A DNA stretch of 17,998 bases, from NCBI GenBank assembly GCA_020628635.1, contig JAHDEU010000011.1, positions 1-17,998 on the forward strand, in the 5' to 3' direction. Made by a program: the position numbers and the translations under genes. Source of the stretch: Hellea sp. Lineage in GTDB: Bacteria > Pseudomonadota > Alphaproteobacteria > Caulobacterales > Maricaulaceae. Of the stretch, positions 6,896 through 14,317 are shown piece after piece; position 1 is the first letter of the stretch, and each line of letters opens with the position of its first letter. Under the pieces are notes generated by a model. The model was given only the letters and a program-made list of their open reading frames with translations. It was not told the origin of the DNA and made no database searches.

Positions 6896-7533
6896 GTGAT
6901 CTGGACGAGCTGAAGAGCCAGCGGCGCGGCGTGATGTTCGTGCTCTCCAGCCCGTCGGGCGCGGGCAAGACCACCATGACCCGCCGCCTGCTGGCCCAGG
7001 ACCCGGCCATTGCGATGAGCGTGTCGGTCACCACCCGCCAGCCCCGCCCCGGCGAGCGCGACGGCGAGGACTACTATTTCATCACCAAGGACCGCTTTGC
7101 GGAACTGGAAGCGGACGGACAGCTGCTGGAGCACGCCCGCGTGTTCGACAATTATTACGGCACCCCGCGCGGACCCGTCGAGGAGGCGCTGAGCCAAGGC
7201 AAGGACATCGTCTTCGACATTGACTGGCAGGGCGCGCAGCAACTCGCCGAAGCGTCCGCCGATGATCTGGTGAAGATCTTCATTCTGCCGCCCAACATGC
7301 GCGAATTGGAGCAACGCCTGCGCACCCGCGCGCAGGACAGCGACGAGGTCATCGCCAAGCGCATGAGCAAGTCCGAGGCGGAGATCAGCCATTGGGCGGA
7401 ATATGACTATGTGCTGGTCAACGAGAATATCGACCGGGCGATGGGAGAGCTGCTGAGCATTGTGACGGCGGAGCGGATGCGGCGGAAGCGGCAGCCCTGG
7501 CTGAGCGCGTTCGTGAAGCGACTTGTGAGGTGA
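6892..7533 (+). CDS. gmk: Guanylate kinase
   Basis: Guanylate kinase phosphorylates GMP to GDP with ATP in the cytoplasm, essential for GTP, dGTP and guanosine alarmone pools. The product is 213 residues long. The P-loop is SPSGAGKTT (20-28). The GMP-binding part carries SVTTRQPRPGERDGEDYYF-type residues (about 45-63), and VFDIDWQGAQQ (107-117) is also typical. The start at 6892 lies inside the mltG stop and has a strong GGGAAAGGGG purine run upstream. An in-frame ATG at 6859 would add eleven residues inside mltG and is not needed. A long stem-loop begins at the stop codon. This is the last gene of the plus-strand run. Confidence 0.97.
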   Translation: MSDLDELKSQRRGVMFVLSSPSGAGKTTMTRRLLAQDPAIAMSVSVTTRQPRPGERDGEDYYFITKDRFAELEADGQLLEHARVFDNYYGTPRGPVEEALSQGKDIVFDIDWQGAQQLAEASADDLVKIFILPPNMRELEQRLRTRAQDSDEVIAKRMSKSEAEISHWAEYDYVLVNENIDRAMGELLSIVTAERMRRKRQPWLSAFVKRLVR

Positions 7534-7560
7534 TTATAGGGTCCGGGGGACCCAATAATC
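7532..7560 (+). terminator. Stem-loop overlapping the gmk stop codon
   Basis: Arms 7532-7544 and 7548-7560 pair over 12 of 13 positions around a GGG loop, starting inside the gmk TGA. There is no T-run, though the distal arm ends AATAATC. It probably marks the 3' end of the fab-mltG-gmk transcript. The core TCCGGGGGA recurs in the hairpin at 7702-7721. Confidence 0.6.
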
Positions 7561-7701
7561 ACCGAACCGCGCGTCCGCGCGGCAAAAGACTCGTCTGAGC
7601 TATCGGGTGAGGGCGTTGTGGGTGTGGCGAGCCAAGTCAGCATTATCGAGCCTCGACAGCCCGGTATCCCCTCTCCCCTCTGGGGACGCGGAGTGTCCGC
7701 G

Positions 7702-7721
7702 AAATGTCCGGGGGACATTTT
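7702..7721 (+). repeat. Short hairpin with GGG loop and T-run
   Basis: A perfect 8-bp stem (7702-7709 with 7713-7720) has loop GGG and ends in four T residues (7718-7721). It shares the core TCCGGGGGA with the hairpin at the gmk stop. It could be a weak terminator or a REP-like unit. Confidence 0.5.
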
Positions 7722-7833
7722 GCAACGCAGCGCCGCGCGCAAGGCGCGAGGTTGGAGAGGGGACGAAACAAGAGTGCCGCGCGCAGCGCGCCCTTCTCTG
7801 CCTGAGGTGCGAGCCGATAGATCGGACCATGGG

Positions 7834-7854
7834 CAGGCCGATCAAGTCGGCCTG
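7834..7854 (+). terminator. Hairpin followed by GTTTTGGTTT
   Basis: A perfect 8-bp stem (7834-7841 with 7847-7854) with loop TCAAG is followed, after AGGCGG, by GTTTTGGTTT (7861-7870). The spacing is loose for an intrinsic terminator. It may be the final stop for plus-strand transcripts leaving gmk. Confidence 0.35.
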
Positions 7855-7904
7855 AGGCGGGTTTTGGTTTGGGAGAGACTCCTGGAACTAAGAATTATCC
7901 CACT

Positions 7905-7925
7905 CTCGCCGGCTTGACCGGCGAG
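7905..7925. repeat. Short palindromic hairpin
   Basis: CTCGCCGG and CCGGCGAG face each other across a short TTGA-type loop, giving an 8-bp stem. Its style is that of the small palindromic units scattered between genes of this genome (compare 3271-3353 and 8744-8834). Confidence 0.5.
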
Positions 7926-8041
7926 CCCATGGCCAGGTCTGTCGAGATACATCCACGGTCCGGCGGTGCGCAAAGCCCACGTCTGGCGGGCATCACGACA
8001 ATCGCATCCCCACCCTCTCCCTCTCTGCCATCTTTCTCACA

Positions 8042-8491
8042 CCCACCCCAAGGCACGGGAGAGCGCGTAGCTCTCGGCTTTGGTGGGACCTGTGGTTCGG
8101 GCCATCGCGCTCGGGCGGACCCTGCTATTCTACGCGGCAGGGCGCGCCCGGCGGGCATGATCCGTCCGGTCAGGCGACTGAGTGTGATACGAGTGCAGCG
8201 GTAAGGCCCGTTTGCATGCGCCGCCAGTCGTCCGGGGATCACGCACAGCCATCGAAAGTGGTCTGTGCCTCTGCTTCCCACCGTGCGTGCGCCTATTGCA
8301 GGCCGTGCGGGGCCGGGCGGGGAGACCCGCATGGACCACGGGTGCGCGGACGTCTGTCTGTCGTGAAACGGTAACTTCCAAGTCCCATCCGACGATGGGC
8401 AACGTCCGCGCCCGTGCCAACTAGCAGGAGGCCAAGGCAAGGAAACACTCGGTCGGACCCGCGATGGCCGATAGGACGTGGGCGCGTGGGT
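8042..8491 (+). ncRNA. Candidate structured RNA, no known family recognised
   Basis: Successive stems are visible: 8042-8047 with 8082-8087 around GAGAGC/GCTCTC (8059-8064, 8070-8075); 8173-8180 with 8225-8232; 8243-8252 with 8258-8268 (10 bp, one bulge, loop CGAAA), enclosed by 8235-8238 with 8276-8279; 8317-8321 with 8326-8330, capped by the GNRA tetraloop GAGA; 8337-8341 plus 8344-8353 with 8402-8416 (15 bp, one 2-base bulge), containing 8384-8389 with 8394-8399; and 8457-8463 with 8485-8491. The GNRA loop and purine-rich loops favour the plus strand. No convincing promoter or terminator frames it. GC-rich DNA yields many chance stems, so this is a hypothesis. RNase P RNA, tmRNA, SRP RNA and group II intron signatures were looked for and not found. 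Confidence 0.25.
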
Positions 8492-8541
8492 GAAAACATA
8501 ATGGGAGAAGAGGGACGACGCTTGAAGACATTCGCTGGCCA

Positions 8542-8722
8542 GAACTCCTCCCCTCTCAGGGGTTTGCGCCAAAGCGGGCTCGCGGCCCGCGACGCGCATG
8601 GTCGCCGCGAGCGCAGCGAGTGGGTGACGGAGGGGTAAGGTGTCTCGTGTTTCGACCTGAGTGACCTTACCCCTCCGACCTTCGCTGCGCTCGGCCACCT
8701 CCCCTCAAAGGGGAGGAGTTTG
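8542..8722. repeat. Fold-back repeat related to the one at 31-338
   Basis: Outer arms 8542-8562 and 8701-8722 are inverted with two or three mismatches. Inner arms 8628-8641 and 8664-8677 are perfect over 14 bp, and 8609-8619 with 8682-8692 over 11 bp. The arm words (CTCCTCCCC, CGGAGGGGT, GAGCGCAGCGA) are those of the larger element at the left edge or close to them. Like that one, it lies between two convergent genes. Confidence 0.75.
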
Positions 8723-8743
8723 AAAGAGGTTTACTCGTACCAT

Positions 8744-8834
8744 CCCTCATCCCGGGCTGGACCCGGGATCCATCACCGGACGTCGAAGCTGGCCCCAACG
8801 GGAGATCGACCCCGGGTCAAGCCCAGGGTGAGGA
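8744..8834. repeat. Inverted repeat with CCCGGG-type arms
   Basis: Arms 8744-8774 and 8805-8834 are imperfect inverted copies (about 25 matching positions). Each arm also folds on its own (CCCGGG...CCCGGG). The element stands about 75 bases past the 3' end of the minus-strand lipoprotein gene and may serve as its transcript end. It resembles the repeat between fabD and fabG in composition. Confidence 0.65.
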
Positions 8835-8908
8835 ATAGCACATAGGATGCGCGCAGCGTGAGCCCGGATCGAGAATTGAACAAGTCGGCGACGCACAGCC
8901 CCCGCCCC

Positions 8909-10261
8909 CTAATTCACCACCTGCGTCGAGCCGCCATAGTCCGCGATGCCGAACTCCGGCACGCTCATCACGGTTCCGGCGTTCGGCCCGTCCACGACGC
9001 GCACGATCGACCGCCCGTCGGCCTGGGTCTGCAGGGTCTGCACGGGTTCGCCGTCCACCACCGCGTCGGGTTTCGCGCCCTCCTGCACGATCACGCCGGA
9101 CTCCAGCCCGTCGGCGATGGCGTCGATGATGAAGGCCTGGGCCTCGGCGAGGGTTTCGGCGATCAGCGTGTCGCCGCCATCCGCGCCCACCCACTGCTCC
9201 ACGCCGAGCACCATGCGCTCCATCTTGCCGAACTCGTCATCGCCCGCCTTCTCGAGGCTCTTGGCGTAGAGAGAGTCGGCCTTGGCGATGGCCTTGTCGC
9301 GCTTCTTGAGCGCGCGGCGCTGGCGTTTTTCGGAGGCATCGCCCGCAATGGCGGCCTGGTAGGCGTCCTCGGCGCGCTTGTGCTGGGCCGCGCGTTCGAC
9401 ATCCAGCGCTGCCACGAGTCGCGCGCGCATGTCCTCGCGCAGCTCCTCTTCGGGCAGGTCTCCCGTGTCGGGCAGGGCGATGGGATCGGAATGATAGACA
9501 TAGGACCCGGCGAAGCGGCGCTTGCGCAGCAGGCGTTTGCGGGCCTTGTCGAGGCGGCGTTGCTCCCGGCGCAGGTCGTATGTGCCGAAGCCCTCGCGGG
9601 CCAGCTGCAGGCGCTTATTGGCATTCTCCAGCTGTTCGACATATCGGATCAGGTCGCTGTGGCGCAGGTTGGACCGCACGCGCACGGCCGTGCCGTCCGT
9701 GGCGATGGTGTAGTCCGTCGTCAGCACATAGGCGTCCTCGGGCAGGTCGCGGGCGCGTTCGATCGTGCGCACATCCACATCGGCCTCGATGTCGTCGAGC
9801 TGTGCCTCCAACCCTTCGGCGAGGTTCTCGTCCAGCTCGCCCATGTCCACGCCGGCATTGATGGCGCGGGCCGTGCGCGCGGCGCGGCCCTTGGGGGCGG
9901 CGTCCAGCGCGACGATGGCGCCGACCGCGCCGATCACGGTGACCGGCCCGCCGAGATTGGACAGCTCCGCCACGGGCCCGGCCATCGGGTTGTGGGTGAT
10001 CGACGTCCAGCCCGCGCCGACGCCTTCCGTGTTGGCGGCGACCACGATGGTCGGCCCGCCGAATTCGGACGCGCCCTCGCCGCTGGCCTGCATGGAGGCC
10101 GGAGCGCCCGTGCTGGGCGTCACGGCGCGCGCCTGGGTCTCGAATGCAGGAGCGTCGGGTATCGGTCTGTTGGCGGGCGAGGTGGCCGTCGAGGCGCAGG
10201 CCCCGAGCAGGCAGGCGCCCATCAGGGTCGCGATGATGGTTCCAGTCGGGGCACGTCGCAT
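8909..10261 (-). CDS. Putative lipoprotein of unknown function
   Basis: I do not recognise the family. The 450-residue product starts with a short basic signal peptide and lipobox LGAC, with Cys22 as the likely lipidated residue, so it should be anchored in a membrane facing the periplasm. An Ala/Thr/Pro linker follows, then a Gly/Val-rich patch (about 98-119, NLGGPVTVIGAVGAIVALDA). Residues about 140-180 are an acidic helical stretch, and about 180-200 look like beta strands. A long Arg/Lys/Glu-rich helical region spans about 203-345. A small compact C-terminal part (about 400-446) contains DGRSIVRVVDGPNAGTV. ATG 10261 is chosen over an in-frame upstream ATG (10273) because GGAG precedes it by six bases and the signal peptide then has normal length. 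A hairpin lies in the leader. Nothing nearby suggests its substrate. Confidence 0.75.
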   Translation of the reverse strand: MRRAPTGTIIATLMGACLLGACASTATSPANRPIPDAPAFETQARAVTPSTGAPASMQASGEGASEFGGPTIVVAANTEGVGAGWTSITHNPMAGPVAELSNLGGPVTVIGAVGAIVALDAAPKGRAARTARAINAGVDMGELDENLAEGLEAQLDDIEADVDVRTIERARDLPEDAYVLTTDYTIATDGTAVRVRSNLRHSDLIRYVEQLENANKRLQLAREGFGTYDLRREQRRLDKARKRLLRKRRFAGSYVYHSDPIALPDTGDLPEEELREDMRARLVAALDVERAAQHKRAEDAYQAAIAGDASEKRQRRALKKRDKAIAKADSLYAKSLEKAGDDEFGKMERMVLGVEQWVGADGGDTLIAETLAEAQAFIIDAIADGLESGVIVQEGAKPDAVVDGEPVQTLQTQADGRSIVRVVDGPNAGTVMSVPEFGIADYGGSTQVVN

Positions 10262-10272
10262 GTCGGTCTCCA

Positions 10273-10298
10273 CAAAACCTCTCTCAGGTCAGGTTTTG
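10273..10298 (-). promoter_or_regulatory. Leader hairpin upstream of the lipoprotein gene
   Basis: A perfect 8-bp stem, CAAAACCT (10273-10280) with AGGTTTTG (10291-10298), has a 10-base loop. On the minus-strand transcript it ends a few bases before the GGAG ribosome binding site of the lipoprotein gene. It may influence translation or mRNA stability, or be a protein-binding dyad in the divergent promoter region. Confidence 0.4.
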
Positions 10299-10410
10299 CG
10301 AGCGCGCGGCCATGCGTCAAGCCCGCAGCGCGGTAACATTGTCGTGGCTTAAAGGCGCAGGGCATGACGGGTGCGACGGAACGTCCGGGCGGTCCGAGCG
10401 TCTAGTGGGC

Positions 10411-11082
10411 ATGAGCGACACGTCAGACCACAGCGCGGGCGACATCATCGACCGCAAGCACAGCCTCTTCACCTATGTCTGCTGGGCGCTGCTGGCAGGC
10501 GCGGCTGGGGTCGGGCTGTGGACGGGCAATTGGAACATGGTCTTCCTCGCGGGCGTGGTCTTCGCGCTGACGCTGCTGCCGTTCTTCTTCGAGAGCTGGG
10601 CCGATCTGCGCCTGCCCAAATCGTTCATCGCCGCGGTCACGGTCTTCATTGTCGGCACGATCTTCCTGGGCGAAGTCGGGGATTTCTACGAGCGCTTCTG
10701 GTGGTGGGACGTGGTGATGCATACGGGTTCGGCCATCGGGTTCGCCATGATCGGCACGGTCATCATGCTGATCTTCGTGCGCGGCGACCGGCTCTCCGCG
10801 CCGCCATTCCTGCTGGCGCTCATGGCCTTTTCATTCGCCGTGGCGCTGGGCGCGCTGTGGGAGATATTCGAGTTCGCCATGGATCAATGGTTCGGGCTGA
10901 ACATGCAGAAGTCCGGCCTGGTCGACACCATGTCCGACCTGATCGTGGACAGCATCGGCGCGATGATCGGGGCGGGTGCGGGCTACTGGTATCTGAAGCG
11001 CGGCGGCACGGGTTTCCTGCCGCTGACGATCGACAAATTCGTGCGGGACAATCCGCATGTGTTCGAAGACACCAAAGCTTAG
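10411..11082 (+). CDS. DUF2238/YjdF-type integral membrane protein
   Basis: This 223-residue inner-membrane protein of unknown biochemical role has about six hydrophobic helices (roughly 20-37, 42-60, 70-88, 100-123, 133-155 and 178-196). Features shared with the DUF2238 (YjdF) family as I know it include FYERFWWWDVVMHTGSAIG (92-110), ALWEIFEFAMD (148-158) and DTMSDLIVDSIGAMIGA (172-188). These place acidic and aromatic residues at helix ends. ATG 10411 is favoured for a short hydrophilic N-terminus. GTG 10405 or ATG 10312 are alternatives and no start has a strong ribosome site. It is divergent from the lipoprotein gene and its last four bases overlap the end of convergent rsmA. Confidence 0.8.
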   Translation: MSDTSDHSAGDIIDRKHSLFTYVCWALLAGAAGVGLWTGNWNMVFLAGVVFALTLLPFFFESWADLRLPKSFIAAVTVFIVGTIFLGEVGDFYERFWWWDVVMHTGSAIGFAMIGTVIMLIFVRGDRLSAPPFLLALMAFSFAVALGALWEIFEFAMDQWFGLNMQKSGLVDTMSDLIVDSIGAMIGAGAGYWYLKRGGTGFLPLTIDKFVRDNPHVFEDTKA

Positions 11083-11903
11083 CGGGCCTCGACGAGGCGG
11101 TGAAAGGCGCTCACGGGCAGCGTCTCGGGCCGGGCCGTCGGCTCCACTCCGGCGCGCTCCAGCCAGTCGGCGAGGGTGAGATCGTGGCGCTTGGCATAGG
11201 GCTTGAGCGAGGCGCGGATCATCTTGCGGCGCTGTCCGAAACAGGCCTGTGTCAGCTCGCCCAGCGCCTTCAACTCCGTGAACGGCTGCTCCAGAGGGTC
11301 GAGCACGACGACCGCGCTATCCACCTTGGGCGGCGGGGTGAAGAGGCGGGCCGGGACCTCCACCGCGATGCGGGTGCTCGCCACGCTCTGGCACAGCACG
11401 GCGAGGCGGCCATAGGCACTCTCGCCTGGCTGCGCGCAGATGCGCTCGGCGACTTCGAGCTGGAACATCAGGACCAACTGCTCCCAGAAGCGCGGCTGCG
11501 TCGTGACCCAATCGACCAGCATCTTGGTCCCGACATTGTACGGCAGGTTGGACACGATCTTGCGCGGGGCGGGCAGGGCTTCGGCGATGTCTAGGCGCAG
11601 CGCGTCGCCGTGATGCACAGTCAGTTTGCCGGATGCGCGCGCGATGTCGTCCAGCGGCGGGAAGAAGCGCGCGTCCATCTCGATGGCGAGCACGGACTCC
11701 GCGCCCTCCAGCAGCAGGGCGCGTGTCAGCCCTCCCGGACCGGGGCCGACTTCGGCGACGTGGTGTCCCGCCAGCGGCTTTGCGAGCCGGGCGATGCTGC
11801 GCGTGAGGTTGAGGTCCAGCAAGAAGTGCTGGCCCAGCGACTTGTCCGCGCGCAGGCCGTGAATGGCGACGGTTTCAGTGAGGGTGGGAAGCTTATCCAG
11901 CAC
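11079..11903 (-). CDS. rsmA: 16S rRNA (adenine1518-N6/adenine1519-N6)-dimethyltransferase RsmA (KsgA)
   Basis: RsmA dimethylates two adjacent adenines in the 3'-terminal hairpin of 16S rRNA, using S-adenosylmethionine, late in small-subunit assembly. With GTG 11903 it has 274 residues, the usual size. The signature KSLGQHFLLDLNLT is at 21-34, the AdoMet loop EVGPGPGGLT at 51-60, and the target-adenine motif NLPYNVG at 119-125. The frame is open upstream to 12038, but the family's LPTLTETVAIHGL start follows closely on this GTG. The start overlaps the pdxA end by 11 bases, pointing to translational coupling. The stop shares TTAG with the stop of the convergent membrane-protein gene. Confidence 0.95.
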   Translation of the reverse strand: MLDKLPTLTETVAIHGLRADKSLGQHFLLDLNLTRSIARLAKPLAGHHVAEVGPGPGGLTRALLLEGAESVLAIEMDARFFPPLDDIARASGKLTVHHGDALRLDIAEALPAPRKIVSNLPYNVGTKMLVDWVTTQPRFWEQLVLMFQLEVAERICAQPGESAYGRLAVLCQSVASTRIAVEVPARLFTPPPKVDSAVVVLDPLEQPFTELKALGELTQACFGQRRKMIRASLKPYAKRHDLTLADWLERAGVEPTARPETLPVSAFHRLVEAR

Positions 11904-12933
11904 GGTGATGCGCAATCTCTCTGGCAACCCGCAGTGCTTCGATGAGCGAGTCCGGCCGCGCAATGCCCTGGCCCGCAATGCCGAAGGCGGTGCCGTGGTC
12001 GGGGCTGGTCCGCACGATGGGCAGGCCCAACGTGACATTGACGCCGCGATGGAAGTCCAGCGTCTTGACCGGGATCAGGCCCTGGTCGTGATACATGGCC
12101 AGCACGCCGTCGTAGGTCTGGCGCGCTTCCGCGTGGAACAGCGTGTCGGCGGGCAGGGCGTCGGTGACGTCGTGGCCTTCCGCGCGCAGCAGGCGGCAGA
12201 CCGGATCGATGATGTCGCGCTCCTCACTGCCCAGCGCGCCGTTCTCGCCCGCGTGAGGGTTCAGGCCGCAGACCGCGAGGCGCGGGTGCTCCAGCCCGAA
12301 GTCCACGCGCAAGGCTCCGAGCAGGGTGCGGGCAGCGGAGAGCACGGCGTCCGATGTCAGAGCGGACTTCGTCTCGGACAGCGGGATGTGGATCGTCGCC
12401 AGCGCCACGCGCAGCGGCGCGCGCTCGCCGTCCGGGGCCGTGAGCATCATGACGGGGCCGGGCGGGTAGGGCGGCGCGACACCCTCGCACAGCGTGCCGA
12501 GATATTCCGTATGGCCGGGAAAGGAGAAGCCCGCGCGGTAGAGCACGTCCTTGGCGATGGGATTGGTGACGACGGCAGCGGCTTCGCCAGCCAGCGCGAG
12601 CCGGACAGCCGTGGAAATGCTGCCCGTGATGGCGTCGGCGTGCATCGTGTCAGGCTGGCCGGGCACGGCGCGGGAACCTTCGATGGGCAGGATGGGAAGC
12701 GTGTCGGGGAATGCGTCCGGAGCCTGCGAGAGACTGTCGATGACTGCAACCGGGTGTTCGGCCCGGGACACGGACCGCATTACGGCAGGCGGGGCGATGA
12801 CGGCGAACGCCTTGTCGCCGTCGCCGCGCAGCCGTTCCCACGCCTTCCAGGTGATCTCCGGCCCGATCCCGGCCGGATCCCCCATTGTCAGAGCGAGAGG
12901 GGCAAGGGCGAGCGGTGCCCGCCCGGAGGCCAC
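11893..12933 (-). CDS. pdxA: 4-hydroxythreonine-4-phosphate dehydrogenase PdxA
   Basis: PdxA oxidises 4-phosphohydroxy-L-threonine with NAD in the DXP-dependent route to pyridoxal 5'-phosphate, so PLP is made de novo. It has 346 residues from GTG 12933, a normal length. Visible motifs are TMGDPAGIGPEI (16-27), TNPIAKD (123-129), GHTEYLG (140-146), GLNPHAGENGALG (223-235), MYHDQGLIPVK (280-290) and TSPDHGTAFGIAGQG (309-323). The likely metal-binding histidines are 182, 227 and 282. The GTG lies two bases after the surA stop and has no clear ribosome site, so coupling to surA is likely. The first ATG would remove the initial beta strand. The surA-pdxA-rsmA order is the classic bacterial one. 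Confidence 0.94.
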   Translation of the reverse strand: MASGRAPLALAPLALTMGDPAGIGPEITWKAWERLRGDGDKAFAVIAPPAVMRSVSRAEHPVAVIDSLSQAPDAFPDTLPILPIEGSRAVPGQPDTMHADAITGSISTAVRLALAGEAAAVVTNPIAKDVLYRAGFSFPGHTEYLGTLCEGVAPPYPPGPVMMLTAPDGERAPLRVALATIHIPLSETKSALTSDAVLSAARTLLGALRVDFGLEHPRLAVCGLNPHAGENGALGSEERDIIDPVCRLLRAEGHDVTDALPADTLFHAEARQTYDGVLAMYHDQGLIPVKTLDFHRGVNVTLGLPIVRTSPDHGTAFGIAGQGIARPDSLIEALRVAREIAHHRAG

Positions 12934-12935
12934 GG

Positions 12936-14186
12936 CTAGGACCGAACGGTGATGGTCGCCTTGCGGCGGAGATCGCGCAGGTGGCGGCGAGAGGCCTGGG
13001 CCAGCTGCGTGTTCATCAGGCGGTTCTCGATCTCGTCGCGGGTCGGGATTTCGCTGCCCGTCGTGGTCCGGTCGCAGACCATGATGGAGGTCGCGCCATT
13101 GGGCCGTTCGACCGGGCTGGACAGCTGGCCGATCTCGACCGTGCTGATCTTCTCCAGCAGCAGCTCGTTCATTTCGGACGCCTTGAGCTCGCCCATATCG
13201 GCCGTGCTGACGCCGTCCATGGCTTCGACTTCGTCCTCGACCGTGTCGCAACCGACCAGCTTGCCCTGCAGCGCGACCAGCTGGTCCACGGCGCCGTCAC
13301 CCTCGATGGTCACCTGGCGCAGGTCGTAGAGCGTGTCGGATGTGGAGATTTTCTTCTCCATCAACGCCACGACGTAAACGCCGCCCGGCACCACGATGGG
13401 CTCGCTCACCTCATTGGTATCGAGAAGATCGAGCACGGCGTCGATCTCGGGCCGCATTTCGCCCTTCTTGACCCAGCCGATGTCGCCGCCGGCCGCAGCG
13501 GACGGCGCCGACGAAAATTGCTGGGCGAGCAGCGGAAAGGGCGCGCCTTGCGCGACCTGCGCGATCATCGCCTGCGCGCCTTGCATGGCGCCTTCCGCGC
13601 CGCCGATCTCCGGCGTGGCCTCGATGTAGATCTCGGCAACCCGGTAGGAGGGCTTGGACGCATTGGCGGTCAGGCGGCTCAGCGTTTCGTCGATGACCGA
13701 GTCGGATATGCGGATGCGCGAGCCGAACAGGCCATTGGTCAGCCGCTGCCACGCCACGTCCGAGCGCTGCTGGTCGCGCAGCGTTTCGATCGACACGCCG
13801 GCCGAGGCGAGGCGCTGCACCACGTCCTGCGGGTCGAGGCCGTTGCGGCTGATGAGGCGCGCGACGGCCTGGTTCACGTCGCGGTCGTCCACGGTCAGGT
13901 CGTAGCGCTCGGCCTCCTGCATCTGCAGGTGCTCATCGACGAGGTTGCGCAGCGCGGTGTTCTGCACGCGGATCAGTGATTCTTCGGTCCGCTCCACGCC
14001 GGTCGTGGCCAGCATGAACATGATGCGCTGGTTCAGATCGTGGCTGGTGATGATGTCATTGTTCACGACCGCCGCAATGGAATGCGCGCCGGGCGACAGC
14101 TCGGCCTGCTGGGCGAGTGCCGCCGTGCCCGAAAGCGCAGTCGTGGCGGCCAGAGTGGCGATGGTCAGAAAGCGGCGAACCGTCAT
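12936..14186 (-). CDS. surA: Periplasmic chaperone / peptidyl-prolyl isomerase SurA
   Basis: SurA escorts unfolded outer-membrane proteins across the periplasm. The 416-residue product has a signal peptide (about 1-26, likely cut after the ALA of GTAALA). A SurA_N-like helical region (about 30-150) begins AHSIAAVVNNDIITSHDL. One parvulin domain (about 180-278) includes QFSSAPSAAAGGDIGWVKKGEM and EPIVVPGGVYVVALMEKK. The remaining part (about 285-405) is a degenerate second parvulin or C-terminal region. ATG 14186 is chosen over one at 14204 because AAGGA precedes it at good distance and gives a proper signal peptide. In many relatives lptD, a main SurA client, lies directly upstream. Here lptG does, 146 bases away. 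Confidence 0.9.
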   Translation of the reverse strand: MTVRRFLTIATLAATTALSGTAALAQQAELSPGAHSIAAVVNNDIITSHDLNQRIMFMLATTGVERTEESLIRVQNTALRNLVDEHLQMQEAERYDLTVDDRDVNQAVARLISRNGLDPQDVVQRLASAGVSIETLRDQQRSDVAWQRLTNGLFGSRIRISDSVIDETLSRLTANASKPSYRVAEIYIEATPEIGGAEGAMQGAQAMIAQVAQGAPFPLLAQQFSSAPSAAAGGDIGWVKKGEMRPEIDAVLDLLDTNEVSEPIVVPGGVYVVALMEKKISTSDTLYDLRQVTIEGDGAVDQLVALQGKLVGCDTVEDEVEAMDGVSTADMGELKASEMNELLLEKISTVEIGQLSSPVERPNGATSIMVCDRTTTGSEIPTRDEIENRLMNTQLAQASRRHLRDLRRKATITVRS

Positions 14187-14317
14187 GTCTCGTCCTTGTC
14201 GCAAGATGCGGAATGGGCCGGTTCATAGCCGCTCCGATATGGCGCGGCAATGAATGGCCTGAGTCTGTGGCCCCGATATAGGACGCCGGGTGGCGCGATA
14301 GGCTTAACAATCGGTCA

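Larger units (their letters stand above)
7534..8908. other. Gene-free region between convergent gmk and lipoprotein gene
   Basis: No reading frame in these 1375 bases shows a recognisable protein or a believable start with ribosome binding site. The longest open frames are Arg/Pro/Ser/Gly-rich translations, as expected of non-coding GC-rich DNA. The stretch contains hairpins at 7532-7560, 7567-7582, 7702-7721, 7834-7854 and 7905-7925, a structure-dense interval at 8042-8491, and two inverted repeats at 8542-8722 and 8744-8834. The interval 7676-7760 also holds a loose inverted pair of CCCCTCTCCCCT type arms. No tRNA T-arm, tmRNA tag frame or RNase P core motif was seen on either strand. Confidence 0.7.

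Noticed and set aside
8042..8491. RNase P RNA, tmRNA (including the split alphaproteobacterial form), SRP RNA or group II intron
   Set aside because: The conserved words of each (for example the GAGGAAAGTCCGGGC core of RNase P RNA, the tmRNA tag frame and T-arm, and the SRP tetraloop region) were not found on either strand.
7869..8698. Open frames of 111 codons (plus) and 267 codons (minus) in the gene-free region
   Set aside because: They are Arg/Pro/Ser/Gly-rich, run through hairpins and repeat arms, and have no domain and no good start. Treated as non-coding.
8858..10336. Open frame of 492 codons on the plus strand opposite the lipoprotein gene
   Set aside because: Its translation is His/Gly/Ala/Arg-rich without domain or start signal. 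It mirrors the codon bias of the minus-strand gene, which has a lipobox and ribosome site.
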